In this document: positions 8,813 to 17,541 of the stretch, in pieces | How positions within the stretch are numbered: position 1 is the first letter of the stretch | Layout of the letters: each line of letters starts with the position of its first letter | Assembly: GCA_052380005.1 (NCBI GenBank) | Contig: JBQTCJ010000007.1 | Strand: one strand, 5' to 3' | DNA: 64,000 nucleotides | Source of the DNA: Salinarimonas sp052380005 | GTDB taxonomy: Bacteria > Pseudomonadota > Alphaproteobacteria > Rhizobiales > Beijerinckiaceae | Notes under the pieces: generated by a model | Database searches by the model: none | Told to the model about the DNA's origin: nothing | The model's input: the letters and a program-made list of their open reading frames with translations, nothing else | Program-made: the position numbers and the translations under genes

Positions 8813-10665
8813 GCAGGATCGTAGGCGTCGAGGGGGAAGCTGTCCCGGACGCGCCAGCTCACGCGCGGCTCGGCGCCGTCCTCGTCGAGCCCCGGCGGCG
8901 GCTTCAGCGTGATGCGCTCCAGGAAACGCTGGCCCTTGGGATCGCCGAGCACCAGCGCGACCTTGCTCCAGTCCTCGAAGAAATACTCCTGGAGGAGCGG
9001 GATGATCTTCAGACGCATCGCCTCGTCGACCTCCGCCCGGGTGCGGCAGGCCATGAGGTAGGCGTGGCCGATCTGGCGCTCGCGGTCGACGAGGTACTCG
9101 ATCCGCTCGTTGACGCGCCGGAGGAACTCGCCGAGGTCGATCCCCGTCGCCGCGCTCGCAGCCGCCAGCAGCTCCGGGCGCGGCATCAGCTCGCGGAAGA
9201 CGAAACGCCGCCTCAGCGCGGTGTCGAGGAGCGCGATGGAGCGATCGGCGGTGTTCATCGTGCCGACGATATGGAGGTTGTCCGGCACGCCGAACGCGTC
9301 GCCGGAATAGGGAAGCGTCAGGCGGATCTCGTTCTCGCCGCCCAGCCGCTTGTCCGGCTCGAGCAGGGTGATGAGCTCGCCCAGCACCTTCGAGACGTTC
9401 GCGCGGTTGATCTCGTCGATCACGAGCACGAACTGGTCCGGCGGCAGGTCGTCATCGACGGCCTCGCCGGGTAGCAGCCGGGACAGGGCCTCGCGCTTGA
9501 GGTGGTCGTCGGAGAGCCGGTAGCAGGATTGCTGCGTGAACGGCTTGGCGTAGATCTCGTCGACGCCGAGAGGCTCGTCGAGCTTCAGGAGCCAGCGGAC
9601 GTCGCGGCGATGATTGTAGGTCCGGAAACCCGTGGGCTCGTAGCGGTATCCGCTCGTGATCTCTCCGATGGCGCGGAAGCTGTGATTTCCGGCCGAGACG
9701 ACCACGAGGTCTCCCACGCGCATTTGCTCCCGGAAGCGCCATACCTGGGCGACGTTGCCGCTGGTCCCGCTCACCCCCGGCTCGATCTCGTTCCAGCGCG
9801 CCTTGACGGTCGCGAAATCCCCATAGGACGGATCGGACCAGTCGACGTCGCCGCCCCAGCCCAGCACGATGTATCCGCCGGCGAGCGCCGCGTCGTAGAC
9901 CTCGTCCTCGGAGCCGGCGCGACCGAGCGACATCTTGTAGACGCTCCGCTCGCCGACGTCGAAGGGTGCGCTGCCGCCGCGTTTGCGGGCTTGCTCGGCG
10001 CGAGCGCAGATCTCTCGGAAAACGCCCTTGACGGGGACGAGGCGAAAGCCTGGACCGTCGTCGCCCGAGCCTTCGCCGCCGGGCTCCGCCGAGACCGGCC
10101 GCAGGCCTTCCACGAAATCCTCGTAGGAATAGGACTGGTGGAAGGTGACGAAGCGGATCTGGCCGGCCTCCCGCAGCTTCGCATAGCGGGCCATCAGCTC
10201 CGCCCGCTTTTCCGGGACCTCGCCGTCGCACAGGCGAACCGCCTCGGCGGCGGTGGCGTAGGTCTTGCCTGTTCCCGGAGGGCCGTAGAGGATCAGGTTC
10301 GTCGGCGTGGGGACGTCGGGATCCTCTCCGTCGACGGCGAGCGGTCCGTCGGGCGCGGCTCTGAACCGGCGATAGCTCTCCAGGGCGTTCCGGAACCCGT
10401 TCAGCCTGTGCCGCGAGCCGACGGAGCTCGGCATGAGCGCGCGGTAGGCCGTGCCGCCCTCCTGATAGTCCTTCGTCATTGTGGCGAGCGCCGCGCGCAG
10501 CTGCTCCAGCCCGTCCGCGTCGTAGGCGGCGTCGATGTCGGCGAACGGGCTTCCCAGCGCCTTCATCCGCTTTTCGATGCTGCTCATGTAGCTGATACGG
10601 ATCTTGGTCGCGGACGGCGCCCGCCCGCTCTTCTCCAACCACGCCCTGAACTCGTCTTTCTTCAA
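8809..10665 (-). CDS. mcrB: McrB-like AAA+ GTPase with an inserted EVE-like reader domain
   Basis: A 618-residue McrB-type motor. Walker A is GPPGTGKT at residues 128-135, followed by TFHQSYSYEDFVEGLRP; Walker B is FVLVIDEINRAN near 412, and the McrB signature MNTADRS near 469. Between the two halves of the NTPase (about residues 230-345) lies an insert with EVE/PUA-like features: YKMSLGRAGS, YIVLGWGGDVDWSD, MRVGDLVVVSAGNHSFRAIGEITSGY. EVE domains read modified bases, so the DNA-recognition domain here seems to be inside the motor and not N-terminal as in E. coli McrB. The start is a TTG with GGAGGGG five bases upstream; no better start was found. Confidence 0.85.
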   Translation of the reverse strand: MKKDEFRAWLEKSGRAPSATKIRISYMSSIEKRMKALGSPFADIDAAYDADGLEQLRAALATMTKDYQEGGTAYRALMPSSVGSRHRLNGFRNALESYRRFRAAPDGPLAVDGEDPDVPTPTNLILYGPPGTGKTYATAAEAVRLCDGEVPEKRAELMARYAKLREAGQIRFVTFHQSYSYEDFVEGLRPVSAEPGGEGSGDDGPGFRLVPVKGVFREICARAEQARKRGGSAPFDVGERSVYKMSLGRAGSEDEVYDAALAGGYIVLGWGGDVDWSDPSYGDFATVKARWNEIEPGVSGTSGNVAQVWRFREQMRVGDLVVVSAGNHSFRAIGEITSGYRYEPTGFRTYNHRRDVRWLLKLDEPLGVDEIYAKPFTQQSCYRLSDDHLKREALSRLLPGEAVDDDLPPDQFVLVIDEINRANVSKVLGELITLLEPDKRLGGENEIRLTLPYSGDAFGVPDNLHIVGTMNTADRSIALLDTALRRRFVFRELMPRPELLAAASAATGIDLGEFLRRVNERIEYLVDRERQIGHAYLMACRTRAEVDEAMRLKIIPLLQEYFFEDWSKVALVLGDPKGQRFLERITLKPPPGLDEDGAEPRVSWRVRDSFPLDAYDPA

Positions 10666-10670
10666 CGCCG

Positions 10671-10678
10671 CCCCTCCG
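10671..10678 (-). promoter_or_regulatory. Ribosome binding site fixing the TTG start of mcrB
   Basis: The minus strand reads CGGAGGGG five bases before a TTG at 10665. Upstream in-frame codons give sequence that reads as the overlapping aligned shadow of other frames, so this site decides the start. Confidence 0.7.
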
Positions 10679-10709
10679 AGTTTCCAATCGCTGAAAGCGC
10701 ACGCTCCCG

Positions 10710-13700
10710 TCAGGCGGGCGCAGGCGCGTCGACCTCGACCCGCACGACCCGCCCCACGATCGGCTGATGCAGCCAAAGATCCCCGCATGGCCTTCCGGTC
10801 GCCCGCGACACCGCGCGCGCATAGAGCCCAGCCTGCCCCGCGAAGGCCGCGAGGCGGGCGTCCCCATCCTCGACCCCGCCGGGGAAGCTCTTGTGGTCGA
10901 CGATGGCGAGGGTCTCGCCCGCGTCCACCAGGAGGTCGATGCGCCCGGCGAGGACCCGGTCGCCGTCGGGCAGGTGCACCGGCCATTCCGGGGCGAGGCC
11001 CGCGTCGGGATAGCGGTCGGCGAGGAAGGCGGCGAGGCGCCGGGACATCTCCAGGAGGTCCTCGGGCGCGAGCGGCGCCGCGCCCCAGGCGGCGATCAGG
11101 CGCGTGGCGCGGGCGCGGCGACGATCCGGGCCGAAGGCCGGGTCGTCGCAGGCGAGGAAGCGGTGGCAGGCCTCGCCGATCGCCTGCATGTCGGGCTTGC
11201 CAGCCAGCACGAAGCGCGCGCCGAGATCGATCGTCTCGACGATCCGCGCGCCCTCTCCCGCGACCCCGCTCGGCGCGATCCGCAGCGGCGGGTGCGTGCG
11301 GCGCTCAATGACGGGGCGGAGGTGATCGACGGGCGCGGGCGCCGCCGCGGCCTCGGCCCGCGGGGTCGGCTCGCCGCGGCACGGGAACGTGCGCTCGCCC
11401 ACCCGCACCAGTCCGTTGGCGAAGGAGACGAGCGGCGTCCCGGCCCCGTCCGTCAGCTCGTCGAGCCAGGCGCAGTCCTTGCCGGTGAGGGCGAAGACCA
11501 GCGTGTCGCGGGCGCGGGTGAGGCCGACATAGAGGAGGCGCACGCGCTCGAGCCGCTCGGCGGCCATGGCGGCGACGCCCTCCGGGCTCGTCGCGGCCGT
11601 CTCGTCGAGGCCGACGCCCTTCTTCTGGTCGCCGTAAGGCCAGGGCCAGTAGCGCAGGACGCGGCCTGCGAGCGGGTCGCGCCAGTCGGGCGGCGCGCCC
11701 GTCGCGTTCTCGGCGCGCAGGCCGAAGGGCGAGCCCTTGGCCTCGGATTCGAGCTCGGTGAGGACGACGATCGGCCATTCGAGGCCCTTCGCGCCGTGAT
11801 AGGTCAGCACGTGAATGGCGTCGGGATGCCGGCTCTTGGGGCGGTCCGCCTTGTCGAGCGCGCCGAGCCAGGCGCACAGGCCCACCAGGGTCGCGGGCGT
11901 GCGCTCGGCGCGGCACTCCTCCTCGTAGGTGGACGCCAGCGCGCGCAGCGCCTCGAGGTCGTGCCAGCGCTCCTCGAGCATGCCCCAGGACCCGACGAGG
12001 GCGACGAGGCCGGGGACGTGCAGGACCGCGTCGAGCATCTCGGCCGGCGTGAGCTGGGCGGCGCGACCGCGCAGCGCCTCGAGTTCGCCGGTGAAGGGCA
12101 GCGCGACGCGCAGCGCCTCGATCGGCGTCTCGGCGAAGGAGGCGGCGAGCCAGTCCTCGTCGTCGCGCGCGAAGCGGCACAATTCGGCCAGCGCCAGCGT
12201 GTCCGAGGGATCGGCGACGGCGCGCAAGGCGGCCGTCATCAGCTCCGCCTGCGGCGTGGCGAGAAGCCCCGCGCGGTCGACGGCGACGCGCAGGCCCGAC
12301 GCGGCGAGCGCCTTGGCGATGGCGCCGACTTGGCCGTTGCTCCGGCACAGGATCGCGACGTCGCCGCCCCGGGCGGGGCGGGTCTCGTCCGTGCCCTTGA
12401 CGCCGACCGGCCACGCCTTCGGCTCGGCGAGGAGGCCGGCGAGGTGCGCGGCGAGCGCGGCGGTGCGCTCGCCGGCGTTCTTCCCCGCCATGCTCCAGAC
12501 GGAGAAGGCCGCGGGCGCCTCGGAGCCGTCCTCGCGCGCGGCCGCGTCGAAGGCGATCTCCTCGTCCGTCGTGCTGACGGCGCGGAAGGGCGGCAGGAAG
12601 GCCGCGTTGACGAGATCGACGATCGGCGGGCGGGAGCGCCAGGACTTGCGCAGGTAGCGCGTCGCGCCGCCGGTCCCTTTTGTGATCCCCTGCGCCGCGG
12701 CGAGCGTCAGCTCCGGGTCCGCGTCGCGGAAGCCGAAGATCGACTGCTTCGGATCGCCCACCCAGACGCTCACCGGTACGATGGCGGCGAGCGCGGAGAA
12801 GATCGCCACCTGGATCGGGCTCGAATCCTGGAACTCGTCGACGAACACGGCGCCGATCAGCTCCTGCAGCCGCTCCCGGTTGGCGGGATCGCGCAGGATC
12901 GCGAGCGCGAGCATCTCCTGGTCGACGAAGTCGACGAGGCCGCGCTCGCGCTTGTAGGCGGCGTAGGCCGTCATGCAGCGCGCGGCGCAGGCGAACTGGG
13001 CGGCGACGAAGTCCGCGAGGTCGGCGCGCAGGCGCGGATGGCGGGGATGCGTAGCGGCGGCGGTGACGACGTCGGCGAACAGGGCCGCGTCTGCCTTCGT
13101 CGCCCCGAGCTTTGAGAGCTGCGCCCAGTCCGACCAGGGGAGAGGATCGCCGCGGCGCAGGGCCTCGCGCGCCGCCTTGACGCGGGGGACATCCTTGTCG
13201 AGCGTGCCCTTCTTCAGCGTGTCGACCACGCTCGGCGTCAGCTCCGCGCAGCAGCGCGCGACCGCATCCGCGAGCGCCCGATCGAGGCTCTCCGCCGTCT
13301 CGCCCGGGCGCGGGGCGCCGAGGATGCGGTGGAGACCCGCGATCGAATGGTCGGCGCAGCGGCGCATGTCCACGGGCCGCAGCCCGTTCAGATGGGCCAC
13401 GTCGACCATGCGGCGCACGTCGTCGCGCCAGCCGCGCTTCGTCCCGGCCGGACCCGAATAGTCCCGCTCGGGCACGGAGAGCCGCTCCGCGATCGCGCCG
13501 ATCTCCGCCGCATGCGCCTCCATCGCCTCGCCGGTGGCGCGGGCGAAGAGCACGGCCTGGCGGTCCTCCGCGACCACCTCGGCCGTGGGCGAGCGTCCGA
13601 GCGCGAAGGCGAAGGCCTCGATCAGGGTGCCGCAGACGCTGTTCACCGTGCCGATCCGGGCGGTGAGCATCGCGGCCGCGATGTCCGCGCGGCCCTGCTC

Positions 13701-13895
13701 GATGAGCTTCGTGCGGATGCGCGCGGAGAGCTCGCCTGCGGCCTTCTTGGTGAAGGTCGCGGCCAGCAGCCGGTCGGGCTCGAGGCCGCCGGCGATGGCG
13801 CGGGCGATCTCCTCGACGAGGGTGTAGGTCTTGCCGGTGCCGGCTGAGGCGATGAGCGAGTCGACGCGGCCGAAGGCGGGTTGGCTCGACGACAT
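10710..13895 (-). CDS. AddA/RecB-like UvrD-family helicase-nuclease
   Basis: A 1061-residue superfamily 1A helicase with C-terminal nuclease. Walker A ASAGTGKT lies at residues 17-24, followed by AATFTKKAAGELSARI; VDEFQDSSPIQV is the DExx box; WVGDPKQSIFGFRDAD is motif III; VLTYHGAKGLEWPIVVLTEL and LLYVGLTRARDTLVFAL are motifs V and VI. The C-terminal LAGRIDLLVDAGETLAIVDHKSFPG is a RecB-type PD-(D/E)xK nuclease. It overlaps its AddB-like partner by one base (TGATG) and mcrB begins 44 bp downstream, so helicase-nuclease and McrBC may form one transcript. Whether it does host repair or defence is open. Confidence 0.85.
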   Translation of the reverse strand: MSSSQPAFGRVDSLIASAGTGKTYTLVEEIARAIAGGLEPDRLLAATFTKKAAGELSARIRTKLIEQGRADIAAAMLTARIGTVNSVCGTLIEAFAFALGRSPTAEVVAEDRQAVLFARATGEAMEAHAAEIGAIAERLSVPERDYSGPAGTKRGWRDDVRRMVDVAHLNGLRPVDMRRCADHSIAGLHRILGAPRPGETAESLDRALADAVARCCAELTPSVVDTLKKGTLDKDVPRVKAAREALRRGDPLPWSDWAQLSKLGATKADAALFADVVTAAATHPRHPRLRADLADFVAAQFACAARCMTAYAAYKRERGLVDFVDQEMLALAILRDPANRERLQELIGAVFVDEFQDSSPIQVAIFSALAAIVPVSVWVGDPKQSIFGFRDADPELTLAAAQGITKGTGGATRYLRKSWRSRPPIVDLVNAAFLPPFRAVSTTDEEIAFDAAAREDGSEAPAAFSVWSMAGKNAGERTAALAAHLAGLLAEPKAWPVGVKGTDETRPARGGDVAILCRSNGQVGAIAKALAASGLRVAVDRAGLLATPQAELMTAALRAVADPSDTLALAELCRFARDDEDWLAASFAETPIEALRVALPFTGELEALRGRAAQLTPAEMLDAVLHVPGLVALVGSWGMLEERWHDLEALRALASTYEEECRAERTPATLVGLCAWLGALDKADRPKSRHPDAIHVLTYHGAKGLEWPIVVLTELESEAKGSPFGLRAENATGAPPDWRDPLAGRVLRYWPWPYGDQKKGVGLDETAATSPEGVAAMAAERLERVRLLYVGLTRARDTLVFALTGKDCAWLDELTDGAGTPLVSFANGLVRVGERTFPCRGEPTPRAEAAAAPAPVDHLRPVIERRTHPPLRIAPSGVAGEGARIVETIDLGARFVLAGKPDMQAIGEACHRFLACDDPAFGPDRRRARATRLIAAWGAAPLAPEDLLEMSRRLAAFLADRYPDAGLAPEWPVHLPDGDRVLAGRIDLLVDAGETLAIVDHKSFPGGVEDGDARLAAFAGQAGLYARAVSRATGRPCGDLWLHQPIVGRVVRVEVDAPAPA

Positions 13896-16564
13896 CACGC
13901 GCTCCTCACCCGGCACAGGCCCTGATAGTCGCAGTATTCGCACGCGACCTCGCGCACGAGCGGCAGGTCCGGCGGCTCGTGGTCCTCGCAGCCCTCCACC
14001 CCGCGGGCGACGAGACGCCCGCCCTCCGCCGCGTCGCGCCAGAGGCGGTAGGTCTCGCGCATCGCTGCCCAGGTCTCGGGCAGCGTCCGGGACGCCTCGA
14101 TCCCGAAGCCTGTGAGCCCTTCCCTGGCGGGCGTCGCGAAGAGCCGCTGGCGCAGCAGGAAGTATCCCGCCCGCGCCCCGACGCCGCCGCGCACGGCGGC
14201 GTAGGTCGCGAGCTGGATGGCGCGGCCGTCCGCGATCTCCTCCCGTCGACGCTTCGGGCTGCGCGTCCACTTGAGGTCGATGATGACGATGCCGCCGCGC
14301 GCGTCCTGCGCGACGAGGTCGATGGCGCCGTGCACGGGCAGACCCGGCTCGGCCTCCGTCTCGAAGCGCTCCTCGGTGGCGACGACGCTCAGGTCGTTGT
14401 CGGCGAGGAGCGTCGCCAGCGTCGCCATGGCCTCCGGCAGGCGGCGGCGGGCGAAGGCGAGGTCGATCGCCGCCGCGGGATGGCGCAGCGGCGCGGCGAA
14501 CACGTCGATCAGCGCGTCGAGCCGCGACCGCGTCGCCGCCGCGGCGGCGTCCGGCGCCGGGGGCGGGCCGGGCCGGAAGATCTCGACCGAGAGGGCATGG
14601 GCCAGATTGCCGATCAGCCGCTCCTCGTCGCCGATCGCCCGCGCCCGGCCGGGATAGAGCCCCGCCACGTGGCGCAGCGCCCAGGCGAGCGGGCAGGCCG
14701 CGAGCGTCTCGAAGGACGTGGCGGATTGCTTGCGCCCGGCGAGCCGGGCGGCGAAGTCGGCCGGCGTCGGCCAGAGCGCCCGTCCCGCTGGCGGCGCACT
14801 CGCCGGCGCGGGCATGCGGACGATCTCGCGGCCGCACAGATTCGTCGCGGGGGCGGCGAGCGCCTCCTCCAGCCGGGCGCGTGTGCCGAGCACCTTCAGC
14901 GCCGGCGCGATCCGGTGGGCGAGGGGATGCAGTGCGTCCTCGTCGTGCGCTTCGAGTCCGGGCGCGACGAGGAGGAGGCGCTCGCGGGCGCACAGAACGG
15001 CCCGCTCCCAGGCCGCGGCCGCCGCGGCGGCGGCGCGGGCGGGCGTGTCCGGGACGATCCCGACGGCTGCCAGCGCCTCGCGCTCGGCCTTCGTCCACGG
15101 GCTCGCCGCGGCGGCGTCTCCCGGCGCGAAGAAGTTCCACCAGACCACCGTATCGACCGGCCCCCAGACCGCGCCCGGATGCGCAACGCAGCGCCAGGGC
15201 GCCGCCTCGGCGACGGCCGCGGGATCGGGCTCGCCCGTGTCGAGCGCCTCGTCGACGATCCGCTCGATCAGGGTGCGCGGGTAGTGCGCGCGCCCGAGCG
15301 CGACGAGGGCGCGACGAACGTCGTCGGCCAGGCGCGCGGTGGCGAGGAAGAGCGGATCGTGCGTCGTGGCGTAGCGGGCGACGGCCCAGGAGGCCCCCCG
15401 GTCGCAGATCGCAAGCGCCTGCGCGATCGGCATGCCGGCGATCGGATCCGCGCAGTCCGGATCGGCCCAGGCGCGCCAGCGCTCGAGGCGGCGCGCCGCC
15501 CGGGCGGCGTCCCCCTCGGCGTCGGCGAGGGCGTCGGCCTCGATCTCCGCCCAGGCTTCCGCCCACTCGCGCCCCCCGCGGCCCGGCGCCTCCTCCAGCG
15601 CGCCGGCCAGACGCCTGGCGGCCCGGAGGCCGATCGGGCCGTCGGGGAAGGCGAGGAGCTGCATCAGCGCATGGGGGTCGAACGGCGCCCACGCCACGGC
15701 GAAACCGAGCTGGAGCACCTGGAGCGTCCCGCGGCGCGGCGAGCGCAGGCTCCGCCCTGCCCGCGGCTGGCCCGCAGCGGCGAGCCCGTGGTCGAGCAGC
15801 CGGCTGTCGCCGCCCTCGGCGACGAGGGTGGCGGTCGCCCCCGCGGGCGCGGTCTCGACCCATTGCCCGACGAGCTCGGCGGCGAGCGGCGCGCTGGCGC
15901 AGGCGGCCAGCGTGACGCTTCCGTCCGGCGCGCCGGCAGGAGTTTCACCGTCGCCGAGCCAGCGCTGGAGCCGCCCGAGCGCGGTCTCGGCGGGCGCGGC
16001 CGGGGCGAAGGCCGTCTCCTCGACGGCGACGCCCAGCGCCTCCAGCCGATCGACGAGCCGGCGCAGGCCCGGAGGCAGGTGGGCGCGACGATCGACCAGC
16101 CGCAGCCGGCCGAGGCGCGCGACGCAGTGCCTGTCGAGTTCGTCGAGCAGCCGCGCCATCCGGTCCGGCAGCCCCGGCGGGAGCCCTTCCGCCGCCCGCT
16201 CGGCGGCGGCAAGATCGGCGAGGCGCGGCGCGTCGAGGTCGTGCTCCGCCGCCCAGCCGGCCTCGACGAGCCCGTCGCGCCAGCGCAGCAGCACCCGCGC
16301 CGTCGCCCATGCGTCCGCCTCGAGCGAGCGCGACCAGAACCGCCCCGGCCCCGCCGCCTCCAGCGCCCGCTGCCACGCGGCGATACGGGTCACGGCGCTC
16401 GCCACGGGTGTCGAGAGGCCGCAGAACGTCTCCAGGCTGTCGACGAGCCCCAGCGGCCCGACGACCGGTGCGCCAAGCGCCCCCGCCGCCCCGCCGCAGC
16501 CGTCCGGCGCGCCGCCAGCGTCGAGGGAGAGGCCGACCATTATGTCCAGGCTTGGAATGGGCAT
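13895..16564 (-). CDS. AddB-like PD-(D/E)xK nuclease-family protein
   Basis: An 889-residue partner of the AddA-like helicase. The C-terminal 250 residues carry GAIDLVAQDARGGIVIIDLKWTR, the PD-(D/E)xK core, and the closing CEYCDYQGLC supplies three cysteines which, with the Cys in FETLAACPLAWALRH about 290 residues earlier, would form the Fe-S cluster of AddB-type nucleases. The N-terminal half is an inactivated helicase-like region without an obvious Walker A, and is shorter than in standard AddB. The ATG at 16564 has only a weak upstream site; a start at 16540 is also possible. It is the first gene of the AddB-AddA-McrB-McrC minus-strand run. Confidence 0.8.
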   Translation of the reverse strand: MPIPSLDIMVGLSLDAGGAPDGCGGAAGALGAPVVGPLGLVDSLETFCGLSTPVASAVTRIAAWQRALEAAGPGRFWSRSLEADAWATARVLLRWRDGLVEAGWAAEHDLDAPRLADLAAAERAAEGLPPGLPDRMARLLDELDRHCVARLGRLRLVDRRAHLPPGLRRLVDRLEALGVAVEETAFAPAAPAETALGRLQRWLGDGETPAGAPDGSVTLAACASAPLAAELVGQWVETAPAGATATLVAEGGDSRLLDHGLAAAGQPRAGRSLRSPRRGTLQVLQLGFAVAWAPFDPHALMQLLAFPDGPIGLRAARRLAGALEEAPGRGGREWAEAWAEIEADALADAEGDAARAARRLERWRAWADPDCADPIAGMPIAQALAICDRGASWAVARYATTHDPLFLATARLADDVRRALVALGRAHYPRTLIERIVDEALDTGEPDPAAVAEAAPWRCVAHPGAVWGPVDTVVWWNFFAPGDAAAASPWTKAEREALAAVGIVPDTPARAAAAAAAAWERAVLCARERLLLVAPGLEAHDEDALHPLAHRIAPALKVLGTRARLEEALAAPATNLCGREIVRMPAPASAPPAGRALWPTPADFAARLAGRKQSATSFETLAACPLAWALRHVAGLYPGRARAIGDEERLIGNLAHALSVEIFRPGPPPAPDAAAAATRSRLDALIDVFAAPLRHPAAAIDLAFARRRLPEAMATLATLLADNDLSVVATEERFETEAEPGLPVHGAIDLVAQDARGGIVIIDLKWTRSPKRRREEIADGRAIQLATYAAVRGGVGARAGYFLLRQRLFATPAREGLTGFGIEASRTLPETWAAMRETYRLWRDAAEGGRLVARGVEGCEDHEPPDLPLVREVACEYCDYQGLCRVRSA

Positions 16565-16690
16565 GAGGCAAAAACCTGTTCCATAAGCCGCGTCGGAGGC
16601 GGGCGAATCGGGACGTTGCGCGGTGACCTGGGCGGAAGCCTACGAATGAGGTCGGCATGCCGCAACGTCGGGTGTGGCATCCCTCACAGG

Positions 16691-17451
16691 CTAGAACACG
16701 GATTCGAGGCCGAACCGGACCGCGACAGCCTTCGCATGCTCCCGGATGCGCGCGTCGTCGGAGGCCGCCCAGCAGGCGAGAAGGTCCGCGTAGGAGCCCG
16801 TCTGCTGCAACATCTTGCGGACCGTCTCCCCGGTCCAGGACCTCCCGGTCTTCGACCGCACGCCTTCGCGATTGAGAAGGTCGGCGATGGCCGCGTAGCG
16901 CCCGCGGGTCTGCACGATGCGCTCCGCGGCCTCGATCAGCTTCGCCTCGGCCCTCTTCGCGAACTCGGCGCGCTGCGCGGCGTCGAGCTCGCGCCAGTCC
17001 TCGAAGTGGCGGATCGGATCGAAGAGCGTTCCGTCGACGGCGACCGGCGTCGGCTCGATCGGGATGGGCTTGTAACCGAGCTCGCGCGCGATGCGATCGA
17101 GCTGCGGATGCCGGCGCCAATGGCTGGTGCCGTAATCGAACCGCACGTAGACGAGCAGCGGCTCCCGCGCGTTGCAGCGCGCCCGCGCCTTGGCCAGCGT
17201 CTCGCCGCAGGCGTCGGTGACGCAATCCGTGCGCAGATCGATGAACGGCACCTCGTCCACCAGCGCGACCGCATTCTCCCGCGCCCATGCGCGGACGCGC
17301 TCCATCTGTACCGAATCGTGCGGCTCGCCTTCGCCGCCTCCTCCGCATCGCGCGGGAGGCGCGTGAAGCCCGCCCAGTTCACCGGCCGCGTCCAGTAGAA
17401 GCCCACCGCCGCGTCCCGGCCTCTAGACTCCCGCCCATCCACGTCCCGCAT
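16691..17451 (-). pseudogene. Frameshifted recombinase-like gene
   Basis: The two frames read as one protein broken by a one-base loss near 17305-17310. The upstream frame starts at ATG 17451 behind a strong GGAGGGGGCG site and gives GFYWTRPVNWAGFTRLPRDA...ASRTIRY; the other frame then continues MERVRAWARENAVALVDEVPF to a stop at 16691. The C-terminal segment GRYAAIADLLNREGVRSKTGRSWTGETVRKML closely resembles the helix-turn-helix region of large serine recombinases. I do not recognise the N-terminal part and see no clear catalytic serine motif. The 204-residue downstream frame could still be translated from its own ATG at 17305. A sequencing error would give the same picture. Confidence 0.6.
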
Positions 17452-17529
17452 CGCCCCCTCCGATTCCGGAAAAGTCCGGCGGCTTCTGCCGCCTCGCTTA
17501 GAGGAACGATAAACCGGGGCATGTCAGAC

Positions 17530-17535
17530 GGAGGT
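17530..17535 (+). promoter_or_regulatory. Ribosome binding site fixing the start at 17542
   Basis: GGAGGT, six bases before the ATG at 17542. Two other in-frame ATGs (17521 and 17536) lie upstream of or directly against this site and are less suitable. Confidence 0.8.
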
Positions 17536-17541
17536 ATGGAT

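Noticed and set aside
13979..17398. An 1139-residue plus-strand open frame opposite the AddB-like gene
   Set aside because: No recognisable domain, while the minus strand has the nuclease motif and Fe-S cysteines.
17464..17471. A single TTCCGGAA upstream of the phosphatase-ADPRG gene
   Set aside because: Isolated copies also occur inside coding sequence (10388-10395 and 49106-49113), so one copy is compatible with chance, unlike the clusters at 55256-55332 and 56333-56378.
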